DNA of 64,000 bases. Origin: Planococcus citri. Lineage: Eukaryota; Arthropoda; Insecta; Hemiptera; Pseudococcidae. The stretch is taken from the NCBI RefSeq assembly GCF_950023065.1, contig NC_088681.1, positions 70,652,836-70,716,835 of the forward strand. Reading direction: 5' to 3'. Position numbers and translations under genes: made by a program. The notes beneath the pieces were generated by a model. The model saw only the letters and a list, made by a program, of their open reading frames with translations. It was not told the origin of the DNA and ran no database searches. Below, piece by piece: positions 34,146 through 45,440 of this stretch (positions within the stretch are counted from its first letter, which is position 1; each line of letters opens with the position of its first letter).

Positions 34146-35053
34146 CTGTATACAGAGGCATATTCCAAAAATAGATACAAATATGTTTCTATACGTTCAA
34201 ATTTTCGTACGCTTTTGAAAAGCTTCGTTTGAAATTACATTTCACCGTATCGATACGAAACCCCACCAGCGAAAGCCCGGACTTATAAAATTTTTAGAAA
34301 GAAAATTCGTTTATTACACGGCCGTGCAGACCATCACGGCTGCAGCTGGTTTTTATTTCATTTTGTTATGGCTCGCCAACGCCATAGCTGCGAAATTGAG
34401 TATAGTTGCGATTGATTTTTCACTTTTTGCGTTTTATTCGGCGATATGAACGGCAAATACATATATTACGCCTTTGCAATCATCGTAGCTGAGCGCTATT
34501 GCACGAGTTTTCTTTTTCAACAAAACGATTTCTTTATCGAATATTACCTTACGTATACTCGTATATACGAGTCTATACGTATTAGCTTTGAAATATGATC
34601 GAATCTACTGACAATGCTGTAAAAATCAGACAAAGTAATCAAACTATCATCAATCATTCATTCGTATACAAACTATACGACTACGTAGCTGTATGTACCT
34701 TTACTCGCCTACCTTCTCTCTTAATGTTCACCGTATTCAGTTTGTGGAAACTCGACTTGGTTAATGCCATTACTTACTCGCCGCTGTGCGTAAAATTCAC
34801 CAACACCAACGCCGCGTCGACGTTTCTGCCTTTTTCAACCTACGAGTAAGTATATTACTCGTATAATGTCGAAATTTAGTAATTCAAAATTGACTGCTTT
34901 TCCTATTCGAGTAGGTTTACTGATCTGCTATGGTCCAAGTTATATAATGGTGCATTGGTGCCATTGTTGAATGCCTACTCAAGCATTTTATAAAACGTAT
35001 CCTATTCCTATGTACGAGTAGGTACATCATTTTAAATATTAGATAGGCACTGT
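34146..35053. other. Unique stretch without a recognised gene
   Basis: Probable intron or flank of the exon-like ORF to its left, with many ACTCGTA motifs. The 84-codon plus frame at 34595-34849 is not recognisable. Confidence 0.4.
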
Positions 35054-35213
35054 ATACAAGAAATGTACACCACCTGTGTAGAAACATCAAAAGTACCTCA
35101 ATTATGGTGGCAGGCCCACATCATTGCTATCGACATCGAGAAGCCAGGCAAAGACTCAGATGACCCTAAAAGTTACCACCCTATATCATTACTTTGTCAT
35201 CTATACAACATAT
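35054..35213 (+). pseudogene. Short LINE reverse-transcriptase fragment
   Basis: This 160-base piece is a diverged copy of 39101-39259: the ACACCTGTGTAGAAACATCA, CAGGCCCA, GAAGCCAGGCAAAGA and CTAAAAGTTACC blocks all align. It corresponds to the 'QKPGKDPNDPKSYRPISLL' region of reverse transcriptase. Small indels, such as the extra bases in CTATCGACATCGAGAAG, destroy the frame. Both ends are truncated. Confidence 0.85.
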
Positions 35214-37679
35214 GGTGCACTTTTTGATTTTCTCCAGAAATTTACAATCGATCTAAAAGGTTCAAAAATCAAATTTAGTACCCCTCAACTTTTGCTGGAT
35301 TTTTGCAAAACCAGGTTTCCCCATCCCATAGTTCATAATCGTATGTTTTTGAACGTTTTTAGTAAAAATGCGAACTTCCTTTGTACATATCTTACCCTCT
35401 CCCCCATCAAGTTAAAATCTACCAATTTATTCCGATAAAACAACAAAAAAACTGCATAAATTCCGGAGTTGTGATCCTGAACGAAAAAAAAGGGGGGGTT
35501 CTCATTCATAATACAGAAGATGTTATTATGATGAGAACTGACGTCATCGCGAGAGTTAATCGTTAATGCGAGGGTATTTTAAGTAATACGACGAGTTAAG
35601 GTTTACACAGTCACAATAAATCGAACTCGATTACACTCGGCAACAATTTGTTTCGTCGAATTGCTGGATAATAGGGTTTTACAACAGTCGAATACAAATT
35701 ACGTAGAACGCGCGAGCGAAGCGTTGTATCGAATTTGAAAATGTGAAAAAAAAGAAGGGAAAAAAAGGGACATAGGCGTATTATTCGCATCGGATGAGTA
35801 AGTAAGCACTACCATATAAAGTATTCGTATGAGCACCCGGCTTTTATCGATCATCATCGCCGGTACAAATACAAACTAATTGATATTCGAATCGGCAATC
35901 GTATCGTCGCGTCGCGTCGATTCGTATTATCAAATATTTGATGAAAAAAGATTTCAAATTACTCGTACCTATCTATATATAGCGAAAGCTCGATTCCAAG
36001 CAACACAGTTTTCGCCATCGTCATCGTGAAACCGATTACTCCGCAGTCGCAGGGTTAAGCCGTCTCGTAGATACGATTACCTCTAACGAATAAATTAATT
36101 TCTGAATCGCGTGCTTCGTGGTAAAGATAGAGGTTGAGTCGGTGTAATTTAGATAAATAAGTAATATTTTATTAACGCGGGTCCACGTCAGAGGAAATAG
36201 CAAGTCCGAGTAATGTACATTATTACGCTTGATGAGGATAAATTCTATTTTTCACGCCTTCTTTGCGAGGGTGAACCTGAACGTTGAACTGCATAAAAGA
36301 ATTGCAATTCAACAGGCAGCCCAGTAGGCAATTCTTGAGGTTGAATCAACGTTCGTTTTACCAACATAGGTAGCCTTTATTTGGAGTACGTTTTAATGCC
36401 CAAATTGGATGGGGAAGGGGGTGATGGTTAAGGTTTCAGGCCACGTTTCATATACCTACATATGGGCACATATGAGTACAAACGTAGACGTACTCGTAGT
36501 ATAGGTACATCTACATGCATACGTATGTAAAAAGTACCTATTACATTTTTGATGGAGTGTTCTAATAACGTATACGGAACAGGTAGATGGGATTTTTAAA
36601 TATTTAATAAAGCTTTGTTAAAACGTGGCGTATGCGAATTATTTTGGGCGAATGTTAATGTCAGTTGAGGTAGCGTATTCGCGAGTCGGGTACATTCAAA
36701 ATAAATATTTTATTTCGAGATGACTATTTGCGGCATGCAGCTCGAATCGACGAGACTAGGTACACGTATTACCGTATATATAGTCTGGTAAGTATAGCAT
36801 GTGGTGTGTATGTCGACGCTTTTCGATGTTGCCTGCCTGCTGCTGGGGTTTAAAAAACAAGCGCTTTTAGCGAACAGTTCACCAATTCACCATCGTCGTC
36901 GTATACATATACTCGTATATGGTTAACCGTTACGTCATATTTCGCGTAACACTCCGACTGCTGGTAAATATCGCCACCTCTACCCTAGGTCTAGGTAGTA
37001 TAGGTACATGTTGTGTGCTATACTCGTATGCTGCTGTGTGCAGCATGCAGAAAAGGTACTTAGGGCTTTGCGGTTAGAGTAGGCGAGCGAATTGTTGTAT
37101 GCGGTGGTGTTGGGGTTTAGAGGTACGACTACCAGTACCATAATCTCTTGTACTCGACGATCAACTTGTTATATTTAGCCCTCAGCCCTGCGTTTCGCTC
37201 CTAACCGTCGTCGTCCAATCGATGCGGATTAAAATTGTGCCATAATTTTCGCTATTTCGGCACCTGTGCGAGTATAGTTATTTGTTGTCTACTCTACACC
37301 TACATCCCTTACGATACGAGTACCTACACGACCGTAATAACACCAAAATGGCGAATTTCAAATTAAAACACAGTGTGATATTTTTAGAACCACGAATGCA
37401 CATCTTTTCAGCGAAATTGCCCAAACTTGGTTCCCTAAAGCTACCGATTGAAATCCTTTTCCCTTAACCTCCATAAAACTTCATAATTCCTATTATGAGG
37501 CCTTTTGCGAGAACCATACCCTGCAATCTGCATTATTGAAGGCTCTAAAACGTTCACAGATGATAGCGGATTTTCATGTCTTTTCAAAATGGTTTTTAGT
37601 TTCGTGCCATTGTAACATATTCCTCAAATTGACTTAAGCGTTTAAAATTAGATACTAATAACTGTGTCTTTATGTAAAA
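35214..37679. other. Unique stretch without a recognised gene
   Basis: Mostly single-copy looking DNA with very frequent GTACCTA, ACTCGTA and TACGAGTA motifs. An imperfect hairpin lies at about 36275-36365. No ORF over 104 codons; the longest (35124-35438) begins in the LINE fragment and is spurious. Confidence 0.45.
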
Positions 37680-38080
37680 TAACATACAAGTAGATATATG
37701 AGATGATAAAAGAGTTCTTATGGAAATTAACATACAAATAGATATAAGAGTTCTTATGGTAAATATCATAGAAGTAGATGTATGAGATGATAAAGGAGTT
37801 CTTATGGAAAATAACATACAAATAGATATAAGAGTTCTTATGGTAAATATCATAGAAGTAGATGTATGAGATGATAAAGGAGTTCTTATGGAAAATAACA
37901 TACAAGTAGAGATATGATGATAAAGGAGTTCTTATGGAAAATAATATACAGGTAGATATATGATGATAAATGAGTTCTTATGGAAAATAACATACAAGTA
38001 GGTATATAGTTTCATATGGAAAATAGCATACAGGTAGATATATGATTTCATATTGGTGTTCTTATGGAAAATAGCATGGA
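37680..38080. repeat. Higher-order tandem repeat, 36+48 = 84-bp unit
   Basis: GAGTTCTTATGG occurs at about 37712, 37748, 37796, 37832, 37880, 37926 and 37972, giving spacings of 36, 48, 36, 48, 46 and 46. Two half-units (AACATACAAATAGATATAAG and ATCATAGAAGTAGATGTATG) alternate, then the array degrades rightwards. Minus-strand frames at 37596-37905 repeat with the array and are not genes. Confidence 0.9.
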
Positions 38081-38179
38081 AGAGAATATATTGGTGAAAA
38101 TTAAGGTAGACTGTGTCATGATGACCTATATTGTTTAACTAGGTAAATTTTATAATGTAGGTTATATAATCTGTCACTA

Positions 38180-38893
38180 CAGCAGTATAAGAAATTGATT
38201 TTTACAACTCCATTTGATGAAATTTTGTGAAATCTCGAGTTTCAAAAATCTGCTGGAGACTCCAGGAATTTTCAAACAGTCGCTGCAGGCTCCAAAATGA
38301 CTCGAACCTACCTGAAGTCATCTTTAGAGAGTACTAAAATTGGAGTGCAGAGTAAATTTCTGCTTTTCATCTCCATTTGATGAAATTTCGTCAAGTTTCA
38401 AAAATGTACTGGAGGCTCCAGTAATTTTCAAAAAGTTGCTGGAGACTACAAACCGATTTTAAATCCACCTGCAGTCTACTTTGTAGCGTATTTAAATTAG
38501 TTTGCAGAATGCATTTTATCTTTCCAACTCCATTTGATGAAATTTTGTGGTAATTTAAAGTTTCAAGAATCTGCTGGAGGCTCCAGAACTACTACATTTA
38601 AACGGTCTGAAACAGTTTCCAATTGATTTGGCAGGTCAAAAATAGGCTATATCCCAAATTTCAGCTTTCTAGGTCAATTTGGTAAGATTTCAATTTTTTC
38701 ACTCATTTTTGGCCCAAATTTGATTTTCAAAAATTCACCAAAAATCGAAAAACGCACTTTAGCACTCGAAATTTTGACAGGTGATAAATGTTTGCCTGCT
38801 CTTTCGATCTACCTTCATAAGGTTTAAAAAATTTTGTGCAAGTCCTATGTTGGAATGCAAAATATGTGATTTCATCTGACCTGTCTATCAAAA
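38180..38893. repeat. AGTCCGG-family copy, left portion, split by a LINE
   Basis: Three modules with CTGGAG(A/G)CTCCAG (near 38251, 38410, 38575) lead into the terminal-arm segment 'CACCAAAAATCGAAAAACGC' and end at ATCAAAATGG (38887-38896). The remaining terminal part resumes at 40697. The left end of the element is truncated. Confidence 0.85.
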
Positions 38894-40690
38894 TGGAGTT
38901 GCTTATAAATGGAAAGACAAATGGTAGTGTTAAAAGCAAGAAAATTATTCGTAATCAAGCAGAGGAAGTGAGTAACTTTGTGTTACCATTCACATACTCT
39001 AAGGTCACAGCATGCGTTCAGCCAAAAATTGAAAAGCAGCCGGTGTTGATAAAATGTATGTGGAGCAGATAAAGCATTTTGGGCCAAAAACTGTTACATG
39101 GATCCAGGAATTGTACAACACCTGTGTAGAAACATCAAAGATACCTCAATCATGGGGACAGGCCCATGTCATTGCTATCCAGAAGCCAGGCAAGGACCCA
39201 AATGATCCTAAAAGTTACCGCCCTATATCGTTACTATGTCACCTGTATAAGATATTTGAGCGAGTGGTCCTAAATCAAGTAGCTGAGCATATTGACAAGA
39301 ACCTAATCAGTCAGCAGCCAGGTTTCAGACCTGGGAAATCTTGTACTGGCCAGGTCCTGAGTTCAACACAGCACATGGAGGATGGTTTTGAACAGCGCAA
39401 GGTCACTGGTGATGTATTTGTGGACCTCACTGCAGCAGTGCAGCGTTTGACACAGTGTGTCATTGGTTACTTCGGTAAAAGATTTATGAACTGACCTGGG
39501 ACTACAAATTTACAGAAATCATCACGACACTGCTTAAAGACTGGAGGTTCTATGTAAAATTAGATGGAAAGAATAGCACTTGGAGAACACAAAAGAATGG
39601 CTTGCCACATGGAAGTGTCCTGTCATCCATCCTTTTCAATATCTACACCAATGACCAATCAATTTGAGGACCTGCACGTCGCTTCCTTTATGCAGATGAC
39701 TTGGCACTCACAGCACAGTGTGATACATTTGTAGAGGTGGAAGACACACTGAATCAGGCAATAGAAGAACTCGACGAATACTATAAAGCCAACCACCTTA
39801 GGCCAAATCCATCCAAGACAGAAACCTGTTCATTCCACCTGCAAAACCGTGAGGCCAAGAGATACCTCAACATCCAATGGGGAAACACTGCACTGAATCA
39901 CAATGACCACCCCAAATATCTAGGAGTGACACTGGATAGATCACTCATCTACAGGCAACACTGTGAAAAAAAAAACTAAAATGAAAGTGGCTGCTAGAAC
40001 AAACTTGATCCAAAAGCTAGTAGGTAGCAGATGAGCTAAACCACAGGTCCTGCGCACATCAGCACTAGCGCTGAGTTACTCAGTTGCAGAATATGCTTGC
40101 CTAGCATGGGGATGATCAGCACATGCTGAAAAGGTAGATGTGCCACTGAATGAAGCCTGTCGATTGGTGATAGGATGCCTCCGACCAACTCCGCTCACAG
40201 CTCTGCATTGTCTCACGGGGATTGCACCACCAGAAGTTTGTAGGGAGGTGGCTGCCAGAGCAGAAAAAACTAAAGCAACACACAACCCCATACACCCCAT
40301 GCATGGCTACAACAAATTATCAGAGAGCAGACTAAAATCTAGACACAGTTTCCTGAGAACAGTGAATGAATTGAGTGCTCCTGTCAATGTTGAACGCTGT
40401 CAAATCTGGAACACAGTATCAAGTAGCAATACTATGAGTGAATCATTGCCCCAAGGCAACCAACTGAAGTATAGCCTCTGGAAAACGCTGCATAGAATTA
40501 GAAGCGGAACAACACATTCAAAATCCAACCTACACAGTACACAGATTCGCGAGGTACAAGATGACAGACACCTTTTCAGATGTCGACTATATGGTGACTT
40601 TGACGCAGATAAACTGGACCGGACAATTGATGACGAGGGTATGAAGTTCCTCGAATATTGGTACAAGAAGGGAATTTAGATACTTAGTAT
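38894..40690 (+). pseudogene. Non-LTR retrotransposon fragment (linker, reverse transcriptase, C-terminal region)
   Basis: The fragment starts in the endonuclease-RT linker (LLINGKTNGSVKSKKIIRNQ) and shifts frame near 39040 into GVDKMYVEQIKHFGPKTV. Reverse-transcriptase motifs follow in order: QKPGKDPNDPKSYRPISLLC, QQPGFRPGKSCTGQV, GDVFVDLTAA with the first catalytic Asp (about 39410-39440), GLPHGSVLSSILFNIYTND (about 39600-39655) and YADD (about 39690-39705). A frameshift at about 39430, a stop before KIYELTW and another near 39665 kill it. The C-terminal part (40140-40679) keeps a long frame ending EYWYKKGI, but the zinc-knuckle cysteines seen in relatives are missing. It is a dead, 5'-truncated Jockey-like copy inserted into an AGTCCGG element. 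Confidence 0.9.
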
Positions 40691-40696
40691 TGCCGA

Positions 40697-40856
40697 CCTG
40701 ACAAGAGAAAAAAATCAAAATGGCCGCCATTTTGTGATTTGGGCCATGTTTTTTTTGAGAAAAAGGGCTAGAAGTGTTCCTTAGGACTCCCCCTCTAAGA
40801 AAAATGTTGTACCGGAGGATCGACAGGGGGTGCAATAGATCCTTATGCGGGCCCTC
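40697..40856. repeat. AGTCCGG-family copy, right terminal portion
   Basis: Continues the element interrupted at 38893: ATCAAAATGGCCGCCATTTT, then CCTTAGGACTCCCCC, then CCGGAGGATCGACAGGGGGT. The terminus is degenerate (GCGGGCCCT in place of GCCGGACT). Confidence 0.8.
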
Positions 40857-40865
40857 CGACAATTT

Positions 40866-41600
40866 GTTGCAAAAAAACGTCGTTTGTGACAATTTTATGC
40901 AAAAAGTAGCACAGTCAGTTTCAGCAAAATTAGTAACAAAAAATTATGCTTTTTTCGCAATCTTTATTGAAAGTGAGAGACTCAATTTTTCGGTCAAGAA
41001 GCGAGACTTGGGCATTAATTTTTGGCAAAGAACCAGACTGAAAATTTCAGTAAAAATTTGGCCTTTTTGGAAATTATTTGCAAAAAATCGAGTGTTTTGG
41101 ATACAATTAATTTTTGAAGGAAAAAAAAACGTAAAAATCTTCAGCCATTTTGCTAAAAAGTGAGAATTTTTTCAAAGAGCAAAAACTTTACAACGTTACC
41201 AAAAAGCGGTCATTTTTTAGAATTATCGGCGAAAAATTACATTTTTTCGTAGTTTCTTTTTTCAAACAGTGATATACTATTTTTTTCACATTTTCAAGGT
41301 AAGAATAAAACACCCCTTGGTGACGTTTGGCAAATTCTAATTAAAAAATCGAGACATTTCAATCGCTAAAAAGGTAAAATTGTTGCCAATTTTTAACATA
41401 GAGCAAACTTTCAGACCATTTTTGGAAAAAAGTAATAGACGTTTTGAAATTTTTTATTTTAAAAAAAGCGAAATTGTGAAAATTTTTCGAATTCAGAGCA
41501 AAAAACAACACCGACAGTTATTGACAATTATTGGCGAAAAAATGATACTTTTCGCAGTCTTTATTTAAAATGGGATACTTTTTTGTAAATTAAATATCGT
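40866..41600. repeat. Degenerate A/T tract
   Basis: Units such as AAGAAGCGAGACTTGGGC, AAAAAGTGAGAATTTTTTC and CAAAAAGCGGTCATTTTT. It starts directly at the end of the AGTCCGG element, as at 760. The 129-codon plus frame at 40774-41163 is a by-product. Confidence 0.55.
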
Positions 41601-44600
41601 AATTCATTTGTCATTTGACACCAACAACAAAAACAACAACACCGACAAATTTAAAGTTATACATCATTTATTCGTATAATACATGGCAGATTTTCGTATA
41701 TAATTTCATATTTTTGTACAATATTAAATATGTACCATCGTAACACTAACCAAAATTTTCATCTTAACACTATAATCGAAAAAAAAAACAAACAATATAG
41801 AAAAGATAAACTAAAACGAAAAAAAAATCGGTAAATCACTTAGAATATAAATTTTATTAGGTATATGGTTCAAGAAGCTATATTCGAGGATATTGCTATG
41901 AATGCGTCAGTGACGCCATATTGTGGAAAAAATTATCACAGCGAAACGTTCACAGTGATCATGCACGACCTCTGGTAATTACATCATAAATTTTTGTTGC
42001 CTTCGTCATTTTTAAAAATTTGATTTTCATCTACGAGTAATTGTAAGCTAAGCCTAAAATACCTACGCACTTGCTGGTATAGTTCGAGATATGTGCTGCG
42101 AGGAAGACAATAATGGTCGCTAATCGAAATTATTACTTATTAGTTAAGTAATTTTTCAAAGCTTTTCAACTCTTCGGCGGCGAGTGGCGAGAGCCTTTTT
42201 TTTTTTACTTTATCGTATAAAAGCGATGGCTTTTTAGTAAATTAAAAAACAGACCTATTTCGAGAGCATTACAAACGTTTTGTGTGAACGAAAGAAGAAG
42301 AGCCATCGATAACTATTTTTTCCTCGCTATCGTCGAATGATTTATGTGCGAAGTGACTTTTTTTTTCATAATACAAGCACGTACGAGTTGGCGATTAAAT
42401 AACGCCTTCGATGTATCTATAGGTAGGCAATTTTAGTAATGAAAATATCTTTTGCAGGCTTGTAAACAACTACCTCTCTACCTACAATGTATAAGCAGGC
42501 ATGTAAAATAGCGATAAACACGATCGGGTATACGAAGGAAAAAAAACAGGGTAAGGTAAATTAATATAACAGGTAACTGGTATTTCGTACGTATGTACAA
42601 AAAAAATAAAAATAGATTTTTCTATATTTCTCTCTTTTATATTCTCATTCTGTCTCTTTTATACCTAGTTGAACATGGAAACACGTAGGTACGTTGGTTT
42701 TTTTTTTTATTTATTCGCATTACATATGGAATGGATGAACCTCATTTGTTATATGTAAAAAAAAGCGTAAAATTATGTAGGTAGCCTCTATGCTACGCAC
42801 AAAATTACGACGAGTATAGCAAGAAACACAGTTTGTAGGGTATTTTTTTTGTAAAACTTATAAAATAAAGTATTAGGTAAAGTAATTAGTTATTATAGGT
42901 ATACTTATGACAGGTTTGATTAGAAAAAAAAATCATTATATTATTACTTAGGTAGGTAAGGTAGGTACTCGTACCTATATTATTTTTTTTCGTTTTATAC
43001 AGCGTAACAGGTTTTCTGCGAGGGACAAGACACACGTAGATTTTTCATACGAGTATATAGGTAAATAATATAGGTATGAAGGTAGGTATGTATTATTTTT
43101 AATTAAGAAAAAAACAATTATTTACACTGGAAAAGTTTTTTATAAAGTTTTACTCGCTTAAATATTACAGGAGAGACGACAACTTATAAATTATGAAAGG
43201 ATTAATACTCCACGAATAACACGTAGAGATAGGTCTAGGTGAAAAGTGCGTACAGAATAGGTAGGAACAAGGGGTATAGGTAGGTAGGGATCAAAGGGCT
43301 CAAACGGTGAATAAAAATGATACCTAGAGTTTCGAACGTGATGATAAATACGAGATACGTTCGCCTTGTTGGAAATTTTGAACAACGTGTACCTACGTAC
43401 ATATAGTATAGAGTTTTGAAAATTAATATTCTCGACGAGTCGACCGACATGTAACTTTATGCAATAAGTTAGAAGTACTCGTAGTACTCGCGCTTTACAG
43501 CTCGTTATATATTTTTGTAATTCAAAGCACTCCGCTCGCATCAAATTTCACGACGTTTTCGTAAATTAAAAAATAATTTCATTTTGTTTCAATTTTCAAC
43601 GTACGTTTTCGTAATTTAGAGATAATTTAGTTAGTCTGATCGCGACTCAGCGTGACGTGCGCGTAGTAGTAGGTACTACTCGCGTCTTCTCGCTGCTTTT
43701 GCCAACCCTGAGAATGAGAAACACAAACGCTATCGCTATCGCTATAGCTATACCAAAAGTGAGAATTTTTCGTTGTACCTACGCAACTTTTTATGGTGCG
43801 TTAGCGTGCTGCGGCGTAAGTTTTGAAAATTTATCACATCGTAAACAAGAAAATTACCCATTTATCAAATGTATGCCGAGCTTTGCGAAGCTTTTTACGA
43901 TTCGCTCGTCGGCGCGGCTGTTGTGTGGTTTTCGATTTAACACCATCGAGTTTACACAGCACAGCAGAGCAAAAGCGAACGTATACGTATACGTGTACGT
44001 AACGACCTTGTTGAACCGAAGCTACCTTAGCCATAAGCCATATAGGTAGAGGTACTGATCTGCCAGAGAGTTGGAAATGAATTCCAGACCGCATTATCTC
44101 TCTCTCTACCTATATACTCGATACTCGTAGTACGATATATTTCGAGTGGTGCACAAATAATGGAAGAGCTTGTAAGGTTTTTAAATCGAAAGGTAAACTG
44201 TAAAGTGAATAGAGTTACGCAGCTTTAGATATTTTCTACACCCTGTTTCCTTTGAAATCGTAACTTTTGCAGGCAACAGGGCGAAGGTGGAACGTGAACA
44301 ATCCTAAAAATCAGAGAAAAATACACAGGGTGTCGAGTATTTCGCAGGTGTTATTTTCGCAACTCGTTTTACATTGATTTTGATACTTCATTTTGGTAGG
44401 GGGGTTCTGCGCCAGGAGCACTTCAGAAAGATCCTCAGCAAAAGCCTGGTGTTTCAAGCGAACTAAAAAGAGTCCTCTGGATTAGCATACGAAGTGTCCA
44501 GTCTCCAGACCAATTTTACTAATTTTCAGATACCGAGAGAGGTAGCGAGGGGGAGGGGAAATACAAAATTTTTCTAAACGTCATCGTCGCCGAATTTTAA

Positions 44601-44940
44601 CAATCACTCCACAAACGGTTGCCGGGTGTTCATGATCGGAGAAGAGTAAGGGGCGAGGGTGACTCTTATTTTAAAGTTCAAATTTTATCGCACCCTCCCC
44701 TCCCCTCCCCAACAGCTGAATTATTCCATTTCACGAATTTCCCTGACCAAACTAAAAAATCGAATCAATCACAGCAATCATATTCAGGACAACTGGATTT
44801 TGAGATCAACTCAGAGGAGGGAGGGGGGGGGGTTGAATGTCTTGAAACATTTTTGAAATGCGTATTTCAGTAATTGTCGGACACTTTGGCATCTCACCGA
44901 CTTTCTCGATTCAAAAATCGAAGTTCGAGCACAAAAATAA
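41601..44940. other. Unique stretch without a recognised gene
   Basis: AT-rich, single-copy looking DNA with dense GTAGGTA and ACTCGTA motifs. The longest frames (43191-43544 minus, 43657-44049 plus, overlapping partners) have no domain, and GCTATCGCTATC repeats explain part of the latter. G-rich patches occur at 44540-44560 and 44810-44833. Confidence 0.45.
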
Positions 44941-44950
44941 TTTTATAAAC

Positions 44951-45440
44951 GAAAAAAATTAGCCATAAAACGTCCGGGCATCGGGGCTTGAATTCCCACG
45001 TAGTCTTAGTGGGACAAAAATCTGACGCTCGGGCGTTTCATCGTAAGACATTTTTTTTGATTTTGTCCAATCTCAACTGATGGCATCTAATTAGGATTAT
45101 TGTAGTACAATGTCTGGGTGGACTACGTCCTAAAAATTTCCCCCCACCCCCTTCACGTAGTCATGGTTTTGTCAATTTTGCTATGCAAATATTTTCCAAT
45201 CGCGAAAATTACAAAATGACGACTGCGTAAATGAGGAGGGTGAGAGGTGGGGGGGGTACACTTTTGGGAAGTGATCCACCCACGTATTCTACTTAATAAT
45301 CTTAGACGCCAACAATTGAATTTAGAAGAAAAAAAATTCAAAAAATGTTCACGATAAAACGCCCGAACGTCGAATTTTTGTTCCACGAAGGCTACGTGGA
45401 AATCCATACCCCAACACTCGGACGTTTTATGGCTATTTTT
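44951..45440. mobile_element. Foldback element with AGCCATAAAACGTCCG ends
   Basis: Left arm from AGCCATAAAACGTCCGGGCA (44961) through CGGGCGTTTCATCG (about 45030-45043). The right arm runs from CGATAAAACGCCCGAACG (about 45354) to CGTTTTATGGCT (45423-45434). The arms of about 90 bases match imperfectly, and GAAAAAAA lies outside both. Inner segments (GGGTGGACTACGTCC and ACGTGGGTGGATCAC inverted) suggest the pairing continues. The exact end and duplication are unclear. Confidence 0.6.

Noticed and set aside
37596..37905. 101- and 85-codon ORFs with repeating residues
   Set aside because: By-products of the 84-base tandem repeat; open in two frames at once.
37680..38080. CRISPR-like array
   Set aside because: Repeats and 'spacers' are both repeated, there are no cas genes, and the context is eukaryotic.
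43657..44094. ORFs of 130 and 86 codons on opposite strands
   Set aside because: Overlap each other; part is a GCTATC repeat; no known domain or splice context.
44985..45010. tRNA-like arm near GGGCTTGAATTCCC
   Set aside because: No cloverleaf can be formed; it lies in the arm of a foldback element.
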